A DNA stretch of 64,000 bases from Microbacterium sp. HD4P20 (GTDB lineage: Bacteria > Actinomycetota > Actinomycetes > Actinomycetales > Microbacteriaceae), in NCBI RefSeq assembly GCF_019449275.2, contig NZ_JAHZQZ020000019.1:97134-161133 (forward strand), given 5' to 3'. The translations under genes and the position numbers were made by a program. Of this stretch, positions 40,192 through 49,278 are shown in pieces. Every line of letters starts with the position of its first letter. Position 1 is the first letter of the stretch. Below the pieces are notes generated by a model. The model saw only the letters and a program-made list of their open reading frames with translations. It searched no databases and was not told where the DNA came from.

Positions 40192-41599
40192 CGGCGCGTC
40201 CGGTGATACCGGTCGTCGACTCGATGACCGGCTTCATCTTCTTCTCCAGCGCCTCGTAGAACATCGACAGCGGGAACTCGTCGTCCAGCATCGCGTCGGT
40301 GTAGCCCTTCGGCGGTCCAGCGAGAACATCGTCGGCGAGCCCGCGCGCCCACGCCGAGGCCGGGTTCGGCGTCAGGGTCGAGCGGACCAGCTCGTACGCG
40401 GCCAGCCAGTGCGCCTTCTTCGGGCGATCGATCGAGCGCCAGTACAGCTCGTCGATCGCGTCGGCGAGAGCGACCACCGCGGCCGGCACCTCGTCCCAGT
40501 CGAACGCGAGCGACGTGTCGGTCCAGTGCAGCACACCGCGCTGGTGCAGCCATGCGAATAGCAGCTGACCGCCGAGCCCGTCGTAGTTGCGCACGCGCGA
40601 CCCGGTGATCGCGAACCGGAAGATCCGGTCGAAGATCACCGCGTACTGCACAAGCTGCGCGTGCTCGAGCGTCTCGCGCTCGGCGGCGCCGAGGTCGTCG
40701 CGCGCCGACAGCCGCGCCGCGATCGCGACGCATTCGCGGAACGCCGTGAGGTCGCATCGCAGCTCTTCCAGCGAATACAGGAAGTACGGCATCCGCTGCT
40801 TGATCATGAACGGGTCGAACGGCAGGTCGCCGCGCATGTGGGTGCGGTCGTGGATGATGTCCCACATCACGAACGTCTTCTCGGTGAGCTCCTGGTCATC
40901 GAGCATGCGCGCGGCGTCGGCGGGCAGATCGAGCTTGGTGATCTCGGCCGCCGCACGGACGACGCGGCGGTAGCGCGCGGCCTCGCGGTCCTGGAAGATC
41001 GCGCCCCACGTGAACGGCGGGATCTCGCGCATGCCGACGGTCTCGGGGAAAAGCACGGCACTGTTGGTGTCGTAGCCGGGCGTGAAATCGAGGAACCGCA
41101 GCGACACGAACAGCCGGTTGGTGTAGTCGGCCTCCAGCTGCGCGATGAACTCGGGCCAGATCACCTCGACCAGCACCGCCTCGACGAACCGGTTCGACGA
41201 GCCGTTCTGCGTGTACATCGGAAAGACGACGAGATGACGGATGCCGTCGACCCGGTGCTGCTGCGGCTGGAACGCCACGAGCGACTCGAGGAAGTCGGGC
41301 ACGCCGAAGCCGCCGTCGGCCCAGCGCTCGAAGTCGCGGACGGATGCCTCGAGGTAGGCGTCGTCGTGAGGGAAGAGGGGTCGCAGTTCGGCGATGGCCG
41401 CGGTGATCGCTGCGACGTGGGTCCGGGCGGCGGCGTGGGACGCGGCATCCGGAATCGATCCGTCCTGGGCTTGCAAGGACTGGAGCGCCGTCGCGGCCGT
41501 CTTCAACGAGAGCCAGGCGGATGAGTTCTCGAGCCCGGCGTCCTCGAGGACCTCGGGCTCTCCGACGATGGACTTCGCGTTGTGCGCGGTCATGGACAT
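40184..41599 (-). CDS. DUF6421 family protein
   Basis: 471 residues from ATG at 41599 (ATG at 41593 also possible), with GGAGG upstream. No signal peptide or membrane helix. Notable conserved-looking stretches: LVVFPMYTQNGSSNRFVEAV, FLDFTPGYDTNSAVLFPETV, and VMWDIIHDRTHMRGDLPFDP, whose His/Asp/Arg/His cluster could bind metal. I place it in DUF6421 from memory of that last motif. Biochemical role unknown. It is divergent from an Lrp/AsnC regulator across 82 bases, which may control it. Confidence 0.75.
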   Translation of the reverse strand: MSMTAHNAKSIVGEPEVLEDAGLENSSAWLSLKTAATALQSLQAQDGSIPDAASHAAARTHVAAITAAIAELRPLFPHDDAYLEASVRDFERWADGGFGVPDFLESLVAFQPQQHRVDGIRHLVVFPMYTQNGSSNRFVEAVLVEVIWPEFIAQLEADYTNRLFVSLRFLDFTPGYDTNSAVLFPETVGMREIPPFTWGAIFQDREAARYRRVVRAAAEITKLDLPADAARMLDDQELTEKTFVMWDIIHDRTHMRGDLPFDPFMIKQRMPYFLYSLEELRCDLTAFRECVAIAARLSARDDLGAAERETLEHAQLVQYAVIFDRIFRFAITGSRVRNYDGLGGQLLFAWLHQRGVLHWTDTSLAFDWDEVPAAVVALADAIDELYWRSIDRPKKAHWLAAYELVRSTLTPNPASAWARGLADDVLAGPPKGYTDAMLDDEFPLSMFYEALEKKMKPVIESTTGITGRADA

Positions 41600-41668
41600 G
41601 GGAACCTCCGATCTTCGAGGAAGAGGGTGCCAACAGGAATCTTTCCGGCCAAAGCTGACTGGTACAGG

Positions 41669-41674
41669 TATTCT
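41669..41674 (+). promoter_or_regulatory. -10 element for the Lrp/AsnC gene
   Basis: TATTCT seven bases before the ATG at 41682. The 82-base divergent spacer also contains GGAATCTTTCC, a short dyad that could be an autoregulatory Lrp-type site. Confidence 0.45.
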
Positions 41675-41681
41675 TCCACGT

Positions 41682-42128
41682 ATGGAGGATGCTGTCGATC
41701 AGCGGATCGTGCACGAGGTCTCGCTCAACGCCCGGGCAACTCTCGCCGAGCTCTCGGCCGCGATCGGCCTGTCGGTCTCGGCCGTGCAGACGCGGCTGCG
41801 TCGGCTCGAGACGCGCGGTGTCATCACCGGCTACCGCGCCGCGGTGGATCCCGAGGCGGTCGGCAAACCGCTGTCGGCGTTCATCGAGATCACGCCGCTG
41901 GATCCGGCGCAGCCCGACAACGCGCCTGAACTGCTCGAGCACCTCGCCGAGATCGAGGCGTGTCACTCGATCGCCGGCGACGCGAGCTACATGCTCTTCG
42001 TGCGGGTGGCATCGCCCCGGCATCTCGAGACGCTCATCCGCGACATCCGTCTCGCCGCGTCGGTCAACACGCGTACGACGGTCGTGCTGCAGACCTTCTA
42101 CGAGAACCGGCCGATCCTGCCCGCGTGA
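41682..42128 (+). CDS. Lrp/AsnC family transcriptional regulator
   Basis: 148 residues from ATG at 41682. N-terminal helix-turn-helix: DQRIVHEVSLNARATLAELS, then AIGLSVSAVQTRLRRLETRG, then VITGYRAAVDPEAVGKPLSA linking to the C-terminal RAM domain, which binds an amino acid and mediates octamers (CHSIAGDASYMLFVRVASPR, ending TRTTVVLQTFYENRP). Full length. Divergent from DUF6421; probably regulates itself and that neighbour. Confidence 0.92.
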   Translation: MEDAVDQRIVHEVSLNARATLAELSAAIGLSVSAVQTRLRRLETRGVITGYRAAVDPEAVGKPLSAFIEITPLDPAQPDNAPELLEHLAEIEACHSIAGDASYMLFVRVASPRHLETLIRDIRLAASVNTRTTVVLQTFYENRPILPA

Positions 42129-42141
42129 GGTGCCGAGCGAG

Positions 42142-42228
42142 GCTCACAGACTTCGCGGATCTACGCCAAGCTCGCAGATATCCGGCGATTCGCTGCGAGA
42201 TCCGCGGGATTCTGCGAAGCCTGTGAGC
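42142..42228. repeat. 87-bp palindromic intergenic element
   Basis: Terminal arms GCTCACAGACTTCGC (42142-42156) and GCGAAGCCTGTGAGC (42214-42228), 14 of 15 complementary, with inner complementary blocks CGCGGATCT and AGATCCGCG. It starts 14 bases after the Lrp stop and may also end that transcript. Confidence 0.7.
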
Positions 42229-42267
42229 GATGCACGGGGAACCGGGGCCGCGCGGGTGCGGGCGGGG

Positions 42268-42273
42268 TAGCCT
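42268..42273 (+). promoter_or_regulatory. -10 element for the lipid-kinase-like gene
   Basis: TAGCCT, six bases, ATG at 42280; no Shine-Dalgarno in the gap. Confidence 0.5.
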
Positions 42274-42279
42274 CGGGCC

Positions 42280-43311
42280 ATGCCGTCTGCGCCGCCGCCA
42301 CTTCCCGCCGCCACCGGCCGCGGCCTGTTCATCGTGCGCAACGCGCAGTCGGGCACCGCGGTGATCCGCAGCGACCCGGCGGCGCTGTTCGCCGAGCGGC
42401 TGCCCGATGCCGTCGTGCGCGAGCTCGGGGAGGGTGACGACCTCGACGCGATCGTCGAGGAGGCGATGGAGGCGGTCCCCACGCCCCCTCCAGGCGCCGC
42501 TGGCGCGTCGCCCGGAGCCTCCGGGCGCGTGGGCCCAACCGCCCCCGCCGTTCTGGGCGTCTACGGCGGCGACGGGTCGGTGTCGCGCATGGCCCAACTC
42601 GCCCGGCGCTATGGACGGCCGCTGCTGGTGCTGCCGGGGGGCACGTTCAATCACTTCGCGGGCTCGGCCGGGCTGACCGATGTGGAGACCGCGATCGACG
42701 CCTTCCAGGCGGGGACCACGATCGAGGTCAGCGCGGTCGAGGTGACGACCGCGGACGGCGCAGCGATCCTCGCTCTCAACGCGGTCTCGGTCGGCGCCTA
42801 TCCCGAGCTCATCGACGAACGTGAGCAGCATCGCCCCAAGCTCGGCAAGTGGCTGGGCGGCATCGTCGCCGCGTGGCACGCCCTGGGCGAGGCGGCGCCG
42901 CTGGTCATCGTGCGCGACGGCCGCCGTGCCCGCGTGTGGTCGGTGTTCGTCGGCGTCGGCACTAACGATCCCGGTCGCGTCGCGACGATGCAGCGCGCCC
43001 ACCTCGAAGAGCCCGTGCTCGACGTGCGCATCCACCACGCGCGCGGCACGCGCTTGCGCGCGATCGCCTCGCTCGCGTTCGGCCGGCGCACCGCCGCCGT
43101 GCTGAGGACACTGCGCCTCATGCCGCCGCGGTCCGATCTCGAGCGCCTGGTCGTCTCGGACTTCGAGCTGACGGTTCGCCCCGGGCCGGGGCATCCGTCG
43201 GTCTTCGTCCACGACGGCGAGCTCGAAGAGGAACCGGGCGACGAGTTCACGCTGCGCTGCGCTGCCGTCCCTCGCGCGGTGACGGTCTTCGTGCCACCGC
43301 GCGAGGTGTGA
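42280..43311 (+). CDS. Diacylglycerol kinase catalytic-domain protein
   Basis: 343 residues from ATG at 42280. The kinase signatures are present: NAQSG in place of NPxSG at about 21, the nucleotide loop VYGGDGSVSRMA, and LPGGTFNHFAGSAG. Members phosphorylate diacylglycerol, sphingoid bases or related lipids, or make phosphatidylinositol-type products in actinobacteria. A Pro/Ala-rich insert (about 66-85) lies just before the GGDG loop. No membrane segment; it should work at the inner face of the membrane. Lipid substrate unknown. Confidence 0.88.
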   Translation: MPSAPPPLPAATGRGLFIVRNAQSGTAVIRSDPAALFAERLPDAVVRELGEGDDLDAIVEEAMEAVPTPPPGAAGASPGASGRVGPTAPAVLGVYGGDGSVSRMAQLARRYGRPLLVLPGGTFNHFAGSAGLTDVETAIDAFQAGTTIEVSAVEVTTADGAAILALNAVSVGAYPELIDEREQHRPKLGKWLGGIVAAWHALGEAAPLVIVRDGRRARVWSVFVGVGTNDPGRVATMQRAHLEEPVLDVRIHHARGTRLRAIASLAFGRRTAAVLRTLRLMPPRSDLERLVVSDFELTVRPGPGHPSVFVHDGELEEEPGDEFTLRCAAVPRAVTVFVPPREV

Positions 43312-43335
43312 CCGCGGATCGCGATCCGGCCGGGG

Positions 43336-44871
43336 TCACGTGTGCTGCGGGAAGCCCAGGTTCAAGCCGCCGTGCGACGGGTCGAGCCAGCGCGAGGTGA
43401 CCGCCTTCTCGGCGGTGAAGAACTCGAACGCGTGCGGGCCGTACGCCTTGGTGTCGCCGAAGTGAGAGGCCTTCCAGCCGCCGAACGAGTGGTATGCGAC
43501 GGGAACCGGGATCGGCACGTTGATGCCGATCATGCCGACCGTGGCCTCGTTCTGGAACCGCCGTGCAGCGCCGCCGTCGTTGGTGAAGATCGCGGTGCCG
43601 TTGCCGTACGGGCTGGCGTTGATGATGCCCAGGCCCTCTTCGTAGCCCTCGACGCGCACGACCGACAGCACCGGGCCGAACACTTCGTCGGCGTAGACCG
43701 ACGAAGACGTGGGCACGTTGTCGATGAGGGTCGGGCCGAGCCAGAACCCGTTCGGGTCGCCGTCGATCTCGACCTCGCGGCCGTCGACGACCACCGCGGC
43801 GCCGTCCCCGGCCGCGACGTCGATGTACGACGTCACCTTGTCGCGATGCTGCCCGGTGATCAGCGGACCCATGTCGCAGCCGCGCATGCCGTCGCCCGTG
43901 CGGAGCGTCTTCATGCGCTCCGAGACCTTGCGCACGAACTCATCCGCCACCGTGTCGACGGCGAGGACGACCGAGATCGCCATGCAGCGCTCGCCCGCCG
44001 AGCCGAAGCCGGCGTTGACCGCGGCATCCGCGGCGAGGTCGAGGTCGGCATCCGGCAGCACCAGCATGTGGTTCTTCGCGCCGCCGAAGGCCTGCACGCG
44101 CTTGCCGTGGGAAGTCGCCGTCTCGTACACGTACTTCGCGATCGGGGTGGAGCCCACGAACGAGATCGCGCGCACATCGGGATGCTCCAGCAGTGCGTCC
44201 ACGGCTTCCTTGTCGCCGTGCACCACATTGAAGACACCGGCCGGCAGCCCCGCCTCGGTGAGCAGCGCCGCCATCCAGTTGGCGGCCGTCGGGTCCTTCT
44301 CAGAGGGCTTGAGGATCACGGCGTTGCCGGCCGCGAGCGCGACCGAGAAGAACCACAGCGGCACCATGGCCGGGAAGTTGAAGGGGCTGATGATGCCCAC
44401 GACCCCGAGGGGCTGCTTCATCGTGTAGACGTCGATGCCGCTCGAGGCGTTCTCGGTGTACGCGCCCTTGGTGAGGTGGCCGACGCCGCAAGCGAACTCG
44501 ACGACCTCCATGCCGCGGGCGATCTCGCCCAGTGCGTCAGAGAGCACCTTTCCGTGCTCCAACGTCAGGATCTCGGCCAGCTCGCCCTTGCGCTGGTTCA
44601 GCAGCTCGCGGAAGGCGAACATCACCGCTTGGCGCTTGGCGATCGAGGTGTCACGCCACTGCGCCCACGCCCGCGTGGCGACCCCGACCGCGTGGTCCAC
44701 GTCCGACGTCGAGGCGAAGCGCACCTGCTTCTGCACGGTGCCGAGTGCGGGGTTGAACACCTGTCCGGTGCGATCGGATGCCCCGGCCCAGCCTGCCCCG
44801 TCGACCCAGTGATCGAGGACCGTGGTCTCGGCCTCCGCCGTGGGCGGGGCCGCTGTCGTGGTGTCTGTCAT
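43336..44871 (-). CDS. mmsA: CoA-acylating (methyl)malonate-semialdehyde dehydrogenase
   Basis: 511 residues from ATG at 44871, with GGAGGAAG upstream. ALDH superfamily with the MmsA-specific order: QPLGVVGIISPFNFPAMVPL, KPSEKDPTAANWMAALL, SFVGSTPIAKYVYETATSHG, and nucleophile Cys296 in GSAGERCMAISV. It converts malonate or methylmalonate semialdehyde to acetyl- or propionyl-CoA with loss of CO2. As the last gene of a pyrimidine-catabolic operon it would finish beta-alanine or 3-aminoisobutyrate breakdown after the adjacent aminotransferase. Confidence 0.92.
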   Translation of the reverse strand: MTDTTTAAPPTAEAETTVLDHWVDGAGWAGASDRTGQVFNPALGTVQKQVRFASTSDVDHAVGVATRAWAQWRDTSIAKRQAVMFAFRELLNQRKGELAEILTLEHGKVLSDALGEIARGMEVVEFACGVGHLTKGAYTENASSGIDVYTMKQPLGVVGIISPFNFPAMVPLWFFSVALAAGNAVILKPSEKDPTAANWMAALLTEAGLPAGVFNVVHGDKEAVDALLEHPDVRAISFVGSTPIAKYVYETATSHGKRVQAFGGAKNHMLVLPDADLDLAADAAVNAGFGSAGERCMAISVVLAVDTVADEFVRKVSERMKTLRTGDGMRGCDMGPLITGQHRDKVTSYIDVAAGDGAAVVVDGREVEIDGDPNGFWLGPTLIDNVPTSSSVYADEVFGPVLSVVRVEGYEEGLGIINASPYGNGTAIFTNDGGAARRFQNEATVGMIGINVPIPVPVAYHSFGGWKASHFGDTKAYGPHAFEFFTAEKAVTSRWLDPSHGGLNLGFPQHT

Positions 44872-44911
44872 GTCGTCTTCCTCCTTTGGAAGTCCCCCTC
44901 GTAAGGGAACG

Positions 44912-46228
44912 TCAGGCGAGATCGGCTTCGACGCTCGTCAGAGCCTCATCGTAGATCGACATCGCCTGATCCACCTCCCCGTCGGTGACCACGCAGGGAG
45001 GCACGACGTGGATGCGGTTCTCGGCGGTGAAGGGCAGCAGTCCGCGCGAGGTGAGGGCCTTCTTGAGCCGGCCGATGACCTCCGGGCCCACCGGTTCGCG
45101 CGTGTCGGCGTCGGCGATCAGCTCGATCGCCCAGAACACGCCTTCGCCGCGCACCTCGCCGATGAGTCGGTGGCGTTCGGCCAGGGCGCGCAGTCCGGGG
45201 CCGATCGACTGTTCGCCCACGCGGCGGGCGTTCTCGACGATCCCCTCGGCCTGCATAGCGTCGATCGAGGCGACGATGGATGCCGCGGCCAGCGGATGCC
45301 CGGAGTACGTGAGCCCGCCCGGGAAGACCCGATCGTCGAAAGTCGCCGAGATCGCCGGCGAGATGATCACGCCGCCGACCGGCACGTACCCGGAGTTCAC
45401 GCCCTTCGCGAAAGTGATGAGGTCGGGCACCACGTCGTGTCCCTGGAACGCGAACCAGCGCCCGGTGCGGCCGAAGCCGCACATCACCTCATCGAGGATC
45501 AGCACGATGCCGTACCGGTCGCACAGGGCTCGGACTCCCGCGAGGTAGCCGGGCGGCGGCACGAGGATTCCCGCCGTTCCCGGCACCGACTCCAGGAGGA
45601 TCGCGGCGATGGTCGAGGCGCCCTCGGACTGGATCACGCGCTCGAGGTGATGCAGCGCTCGCTCCGACTCCTGCTCGGGCGTGCTCGCCCAGAACTCGCT
45701 GCGGTACAGATAGGGCCCGAAGAAGTGCACGTGTCCGCGGGCGTACTGATTCGGCATCCGCCGCCAATCGCCGGTCGCGACGATGGCCGCCCCGGTGTTG
45801 CCGTGATACGAGCGGTACGTCGAGAGCACCGTGTCTCTGCCCGTATGGAGCCTGGCCATGCGGATCGCGTTCTCGACGGCATCCGCCCCGCCGTTGGTGA
45901 AGAAGATCTTCGCGAAGCCGTCCGGGGCCTTCGACAAGATGCGCGCGGCCGCCTCACCGCGCTTCAGGTTCGCCGTCGCCGGGCCGATCGTCGCCAGCTC
46001 CGCCGCCTGCGCGCGGATCGCTTCGACGACGGCCGGATGCTGGTGCCCGATGTTCACGTTCACCAGCTGACTGGCGAAGTCGAGCATGCGGTTGCCGGCG
46101 TGGTCCCACACCACGGTGCCGTCGCCGCCCGCGATCACGGGCAGGTCGAGACCGGCCTGCGCCGACCACGAGTGGAAGACGTGGTCGCGGTCGAGCTGCG
46201 TTGCGAGAGCGTCGCGGTCGTGCGTCAT
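44912..46228 (-). CDS. Class III aminotransferase, beta-alanine type
   Basis: 438 residues from ATG at 46228, with AGGGAGC upstream; an upstream open extension to 46489 is rejected. DRDHVFHSWSAQAGLDLPVI, FTNGGADAVENAIRMARLHT, YRSYHGNTGAAIVATGDW, LDEVMCGFGRTGRWFAFQGH, and PLP lysine K275 in LITFAKGVNSGYVPVGG. It is a paralogue of the enzyme at 12447-13820, matching it almost throughout. Placed between the ABC binding protein and mmsA, it should deaminate beta-alanine or 3-aminoisobutyrate to the semialdehyde used by MmsA. Confidence 0.9.
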   Translation of the reverse strand: MTHDRDALATQLDRDHVFHSWSAQAGLDLPVIAGGDGTVVWDHAGNRMLDFASQLVNVNIGHQHPAVVEAIRAQAAELATIGPATANLKRGEAAARILSKAPDGFAKIFFTNGGADAVENAIRMARLHTGRDTVLSTYRSYHGNTGAAIVATGDWRRMPNQYARGHVHFFGPYLYRSEFWASTPEQESERALHHLERVIQSEGASTIAAILLESVPGTAGILVPPPGYLAGVRALCDRYGIVLILDEVMCGFGRTGRWFAFQGHDVVPDLITFAKGVNSGYVPVGGVIISPAISATFDDRVFPGGLTYSGHPLAAASIVASIDAMQAEGIVENARRVGEQSIGPGLRALAERHRLIGEVRGEGVFWAIELIADADTREPVGPEVIGRLKKALTSRGLLPFTAENRIHVVPPCVVTDGEVDQAMSIYDEALTSVEADLA

Positions 46229-46258
46229 TGTGCTCCCTGGGTCGAGGCGTGCCGTGCA

Positions 46259-46327
46259 CTCGCTACGTTCGTCGCTCGACGGCCAGGGGTCAACCGACGA
46301 TCCCGGTCGTTGAGCGGGCGAAGCGAG
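46259..46327. repeat. Imperfect palindrome with a dispersed-repeat motif
   Basis: CGCTCGACGGCC (46273-46284) faces GGTCGTTGAGCG (46305-46316), continued outward by CTCGCTACG and GCGAAGCGAG. The right half resembles a TTGAGCGAGCGAAGCGAGAC repeat that I recall as widespread in this family. It sits in the 146-bp gap inside the pyrimidine operon. Confidence 0.5.
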
Positions 46328-46374
46328 ACGGAACGTCCGGACGGCCGGTCGACCGGCCGCCCGGACCTCACGCC

Positions 46375-47535
46375 CTAGTTGCCGCCCTCCTGCAGCACGA
46401 CCTCGATCGGCTCGAAGCTCTCGCCGGTCAGGTCGATGCCTTCGTCGGTGAGCTCGTCCAGCGCCTGCTGGATGTACTCGTTCGACCATGCGGTGGCGGG
46501 CGGCTCCTCGGTGATCAGGTGCGCGCCCGTCTCGTTGACGGCGGCCAGGGCGCCGTCAACGGTCTGCTGCCATGCGGCCTCGTCGATGATGCCGATGCCC
46601 TCGGGCGAGGGCCAGATCAGCTTGTTGGTCTCGTTCATCATCCACAGCTCATGGCTCGGGCCCCAGGCGGAGCCGTTCGCGAGGGTGATCTCGGCCGCCT
46701 GCTCCGGATTGTCGCGAGCGAACACCCAGCCCTTCACGACCGCCTTGAGGAAGGCGACGGCGGTCTCGGCGTATTCCTCATCGCTCTCGAGCCGTTCCGT
46801 GTCGGCCCAGATCGCGTCCTGGAGCATGGCGCCGGCGGTGTCTTCGTAGCTGATGACGTTGAAGTCCTCCGGCTGGTAGAGCTCGCCCGTCTCGGGATTC
46901 ACCGTCTCGAGCAGCTGCGCGTACTCGTTGTAGGTCATCGCCTGTGCCGCGTCGATGTCGCCCTGCAGGAAGGCGTTCATGTTGAAGTCCTGCGTGATGA
47001 TCTGCACGGTGGTGGAGTCCAGGCCCTCGTCGGCCATGGCCGCGAAGATCTCCCATTCGTTTCCGAAACCCCACGAGCCGATGGTCTTGCCTTCGAAATC
47101 GGCGACCGAGTCGATGCCCGAGTCGGCCCACGACACCTGCAGGGTGCCCGATCGCTGGAAGATCTGCGCGATGTCGGTGAGATTCGCGCCGGCCTCGATC
47201 GAGCCGAGCACCTTGGGCACCCACGCGATCGCGAAGTCGACGTCGCCGTTGGCGAGGGCGTCCTGCGGCACGATGTCACCGCCGGAGGGGATGATCTCGA
47301 CCTCCAGCCCCTCCTCCTCGAAGAACCCTTGGTCGATCGCGGCGAAGTAGCCGGCGAACTGGGCCTGAGGCAACCACTGCAGCTGCAGTTTGACGGGGGT
47401 GAGTTCGCCCGCGTCTCCACCTCCCCCGGCGTCGGTGGGGTCGCCGTCGCCCCCACCGGCGCAACCGGCGAGAAGGACGGCGGCCGACAGGGCGAACGCT
47501 CCGGTCGCGAGAACGCGACGTGTGCTGTGCTTCAT
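46375..47535 (-). CDS. NMT1/THI5-like ABC transporter substrate-binding lipoprotein
   Basis: 386 residues from ATG at 47535, with AAAGGAACG upstream. Signal peptide with lipobox LAGC (Cys25) and a Gly/Asp-rich linker. The mature protein opens VKLQLQWLPQAQFAGYFAAI, DQGFFEEEGLEVEIIPSGGD, typical of NMT1/SsuA-like proteins that bind pyrimidine precursors, sulfonates and nitrate. In this operon a pyrimidine, hydantoin or ureido compound is the likely ligand. It comes after two permeases and an ATPase, 73 bases from the first. Confidence 0.9.
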   Translation of the reverse strand: MKHSTRRVLATGAFALSAAVLLAGCAGGGDGDPTDAGGGGDAGELTPVKLQLQWLPQAQFAGYFAAIDQGFFEEEGLEVEIIPSGGDIVPQDALANGDVDFAIAWVPKVLGSIEAGANLTDIAQIFQRSGTLQVSWADSGIDSVADFEGKTIGSWGFGNEWEIFAAMADEGLDSTTVQIITQDFNMNAFLQGDIDAAQAMTYNEYAQLLETVNPETGELYQPEDFNVISYEDTAGAMLQDAIWADTERLESDEEYAETAVAFLKAVVKGWVFARDNPEQAAEITLANGSAWGPSHELWMMNETNKLIWPSPEGIGIIDEAAWQQTVDGALAAVNETGAHLITEEPPATAWSNEYIQQALDELTDEGIDLTGESFEPIEVVLQEGGN

Positions 47536-47608
47536 GTCGTTCCTTTCATGTCTTGCTGCGGTGGTGCATGGCCGGCCTCGCGAGGAGGACGCGGTGTGAG
47601 GGCGCGCG

Positions 47609-48454
47609 TCATCGCGCGCCTCCGGTCGGGATGCGGCGCAGCACCAGTCGCTCGAGGAGCGCCGTGGCGAGGTAGAAGACGAGGCCGACGGCGATCGCGG
47701 CGGCGACGTACGCCCACGCCCGTGCGTAGGCGCTCGTCGCGGCGGAGGTGGCGATGAAGGTGCCGAGGCCACCACGGGGGCCGCCGAAATACTCCGCCAC
47801 GAGGGCCGAGATCACGGCGAGCGAGCTGGCGATGCGGATGCCGGTCATGAGGTACGGCACGGCGGTCGGGAGCGTCACGGTGCGGAACGCCTGGGAGCCG
47901 GTGGCGGCATAACTGCGCATCAGATCGCGATGGACCGGCCGAGTCTGGCGGAGTCCTCGCAGGGTGTTCAGAAAGACCGGCACGAACGCCGCGAGGCCCG
48001 CGATCGCCTGACGTCCGAACTGGCTGTCTGCGCCGAACATCGAGTTCAGCACGGGGGCGAGAGCGACGATGGGAACGACCGCGAGTGAGGCGACGAGAGG
48101 GGCCGACATCCCGTCGATGGCGTGCCAGCGCGCAGCGAGCGCGGCGAGCACGATCGCGACGACGGTGCCGACGACGAGACCGATCAGTGCGTTCAGACCG
48201 GTGACGAGGGATGCCTGGAAGATCGCGGGCCAGAACTCGACCAGCTGCTGGAGGATCGCGGCCGGACTCGGCAGCAGATAGTCCGACACGCCCACCACGC
48301 TCACCAGGAACTGCCACACCGCGAGTCCGAGCACGCCGACGACGATCGGCGCGAGGATGCGCAGCCGCTGCTCGGTGGCGGTGCTCCATTCGCGCCGGGC
48401 CGGCCGGACGGACCGAGTCCCGGCGACGTCGGTCGGTGCGGGGCGGACGGTCAT
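47609..48454 (-). CDS. ABC transporter permease, SsuC/TauC-like
   Basis: 281 residues from ATG at 48454, overlapping the ATPase stop by four bases (ATGA). Basic N-terminal tail, six helices, and the docking loop RDLMRSYAATGSQAFRTVTL followed by PTAVPYLMTGIRIASSLAVI. A second permease of the same family lies upstream at 49278-50237, so the channel is probably a heterodimer. Confidence 0.9.
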   Translation of the reverse strand: MTVRPAPTDVAGTRSVRPARREWSTATEQRLRILAPIVVGVLGLAVWQFLVSVVGVSDYLLPSPAAILQQLVEFWPAIFQASLVTGLNALIGLVVGTVVAIVLAALAARWHAIDGMSAPLVASLAVVPIVALAPVLNSMFGADSQFGRQAIAGLAAFVPVFLNTLRGLRQTRPVHRDLMRSYAATGSQAFRTVTLPTAVPYLMTGIRIASSLAVISALVAEYFGGPRGGLGTFIATSAATSAYARAWAYVAAAIAVGLVFYLATALLERLVLRRIPTGGAR

Positions 48455-49278
48455 CGTTCCTCCGCGCCGCGCGTGCTCGGGGCGGGGGCGCCGTGAAGCG
48501 CCTCGCGCACCTGCGTCACCCGCGCGAAGAACGCCGGCGTCTCACGCAGCGCGTCATCGCGCCGGGCACCGAAGCCGGTCTCGATGACGGCGGTGATCCG
48601 TCCTGGCCGCGGCGACATCACCACGACGCGGTCCGAGAGGAACACCGCCTCGGGGATCGAGTGGGTCACGAACACCACCGCTGCCCCGGTCTCGGCGGCG
48701 ATCCGCGAGAGCTCGGCCTGCATGCGCTCGCGCGTCATCTCGTCCAGCGCCCCGAACGGCTCGTCCATCAGCAGCAGCCGCGGCCGCTCGGCCAGGGCCC
48801 GCGCGATCGCGACGCGCTGCTGCATACCGCCCGAGAGCTGGTCGGGATGCCGCTGGGCGAAGTCCGACAGCCCCACGAGTTCCGCGAGCTCGGTGACCCG
48901 GGCCTTGCGCTCGGCCGCTCCCACGCCGTGGATCTCGAGCGGCAGGGCGATGTTCGCGGCGACGGTCCGCCACGGCAGGAGCCCGGCCTGCTGGAACGCG
49001 ATGCCGTAGTCCTGGTCGCGCCGGGCCCGCTGCGCGGGCTTGCCGAACACCTCTACGGTGCCGGAGGTGGCCGTGTCGAGGTCGGCGATGAGTCGCAGCA
49101 GGGTGGATTTGCCGCATCCGGAAGGTCCGATGAGCGACACGAACTCGCCCGCCGCGACGGTCAGGTCGATGCCGTCCAGTGCTGTGACGTCTCCGGCCTT
49201 GGAGGAGAACACCTTGGCGGCGCCGCGCACGGTCACCGCGTCTGTGTCCGTGCTCGTGGTCGTCGCGGCATCGGTCAT
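48451..49278 (-). CDS. ABC transporter ATPase, SsuB/TauB-like
   Basis: 275 residues from ATG at 49278 (TGATG overlap with the upstream permease; GTG at 49281 also possible). Walker A IGPSGCGKSTLL, Q-loop FQQAGLLPWRTVAANIALPL, signature [15 protein letters not shown], Walker B LLLMDEPFGALD, switch VFVTHSIPEA. Lies between the two permease genes and overlaps both, so the three are made together. Confidence 0.92.
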   Translation of the reverse strand: MTDAATTTSTDTDAVTVRGAAKVFSSKAGDVTALDGIDLTVAAGEFVSLIGPSGCGKSTLLRLIADLDTATSGTVEVFGKPAQRARRDQDYGIAFQQAGLLPWRTVAANIALPLEIHGVGAAERKARVTELAELVGLSDFAQRHPDQLSGGMQQRVAIARALAERPRLLLMDEPFGALDEMTRERMQAELSRIAAETGAAVVFVTHSIPEAVFLSDRVVVMSPRPGRITAVIETGFGARRDDALRETPAFFARVTQVREALHGAPAPSTRGAEER

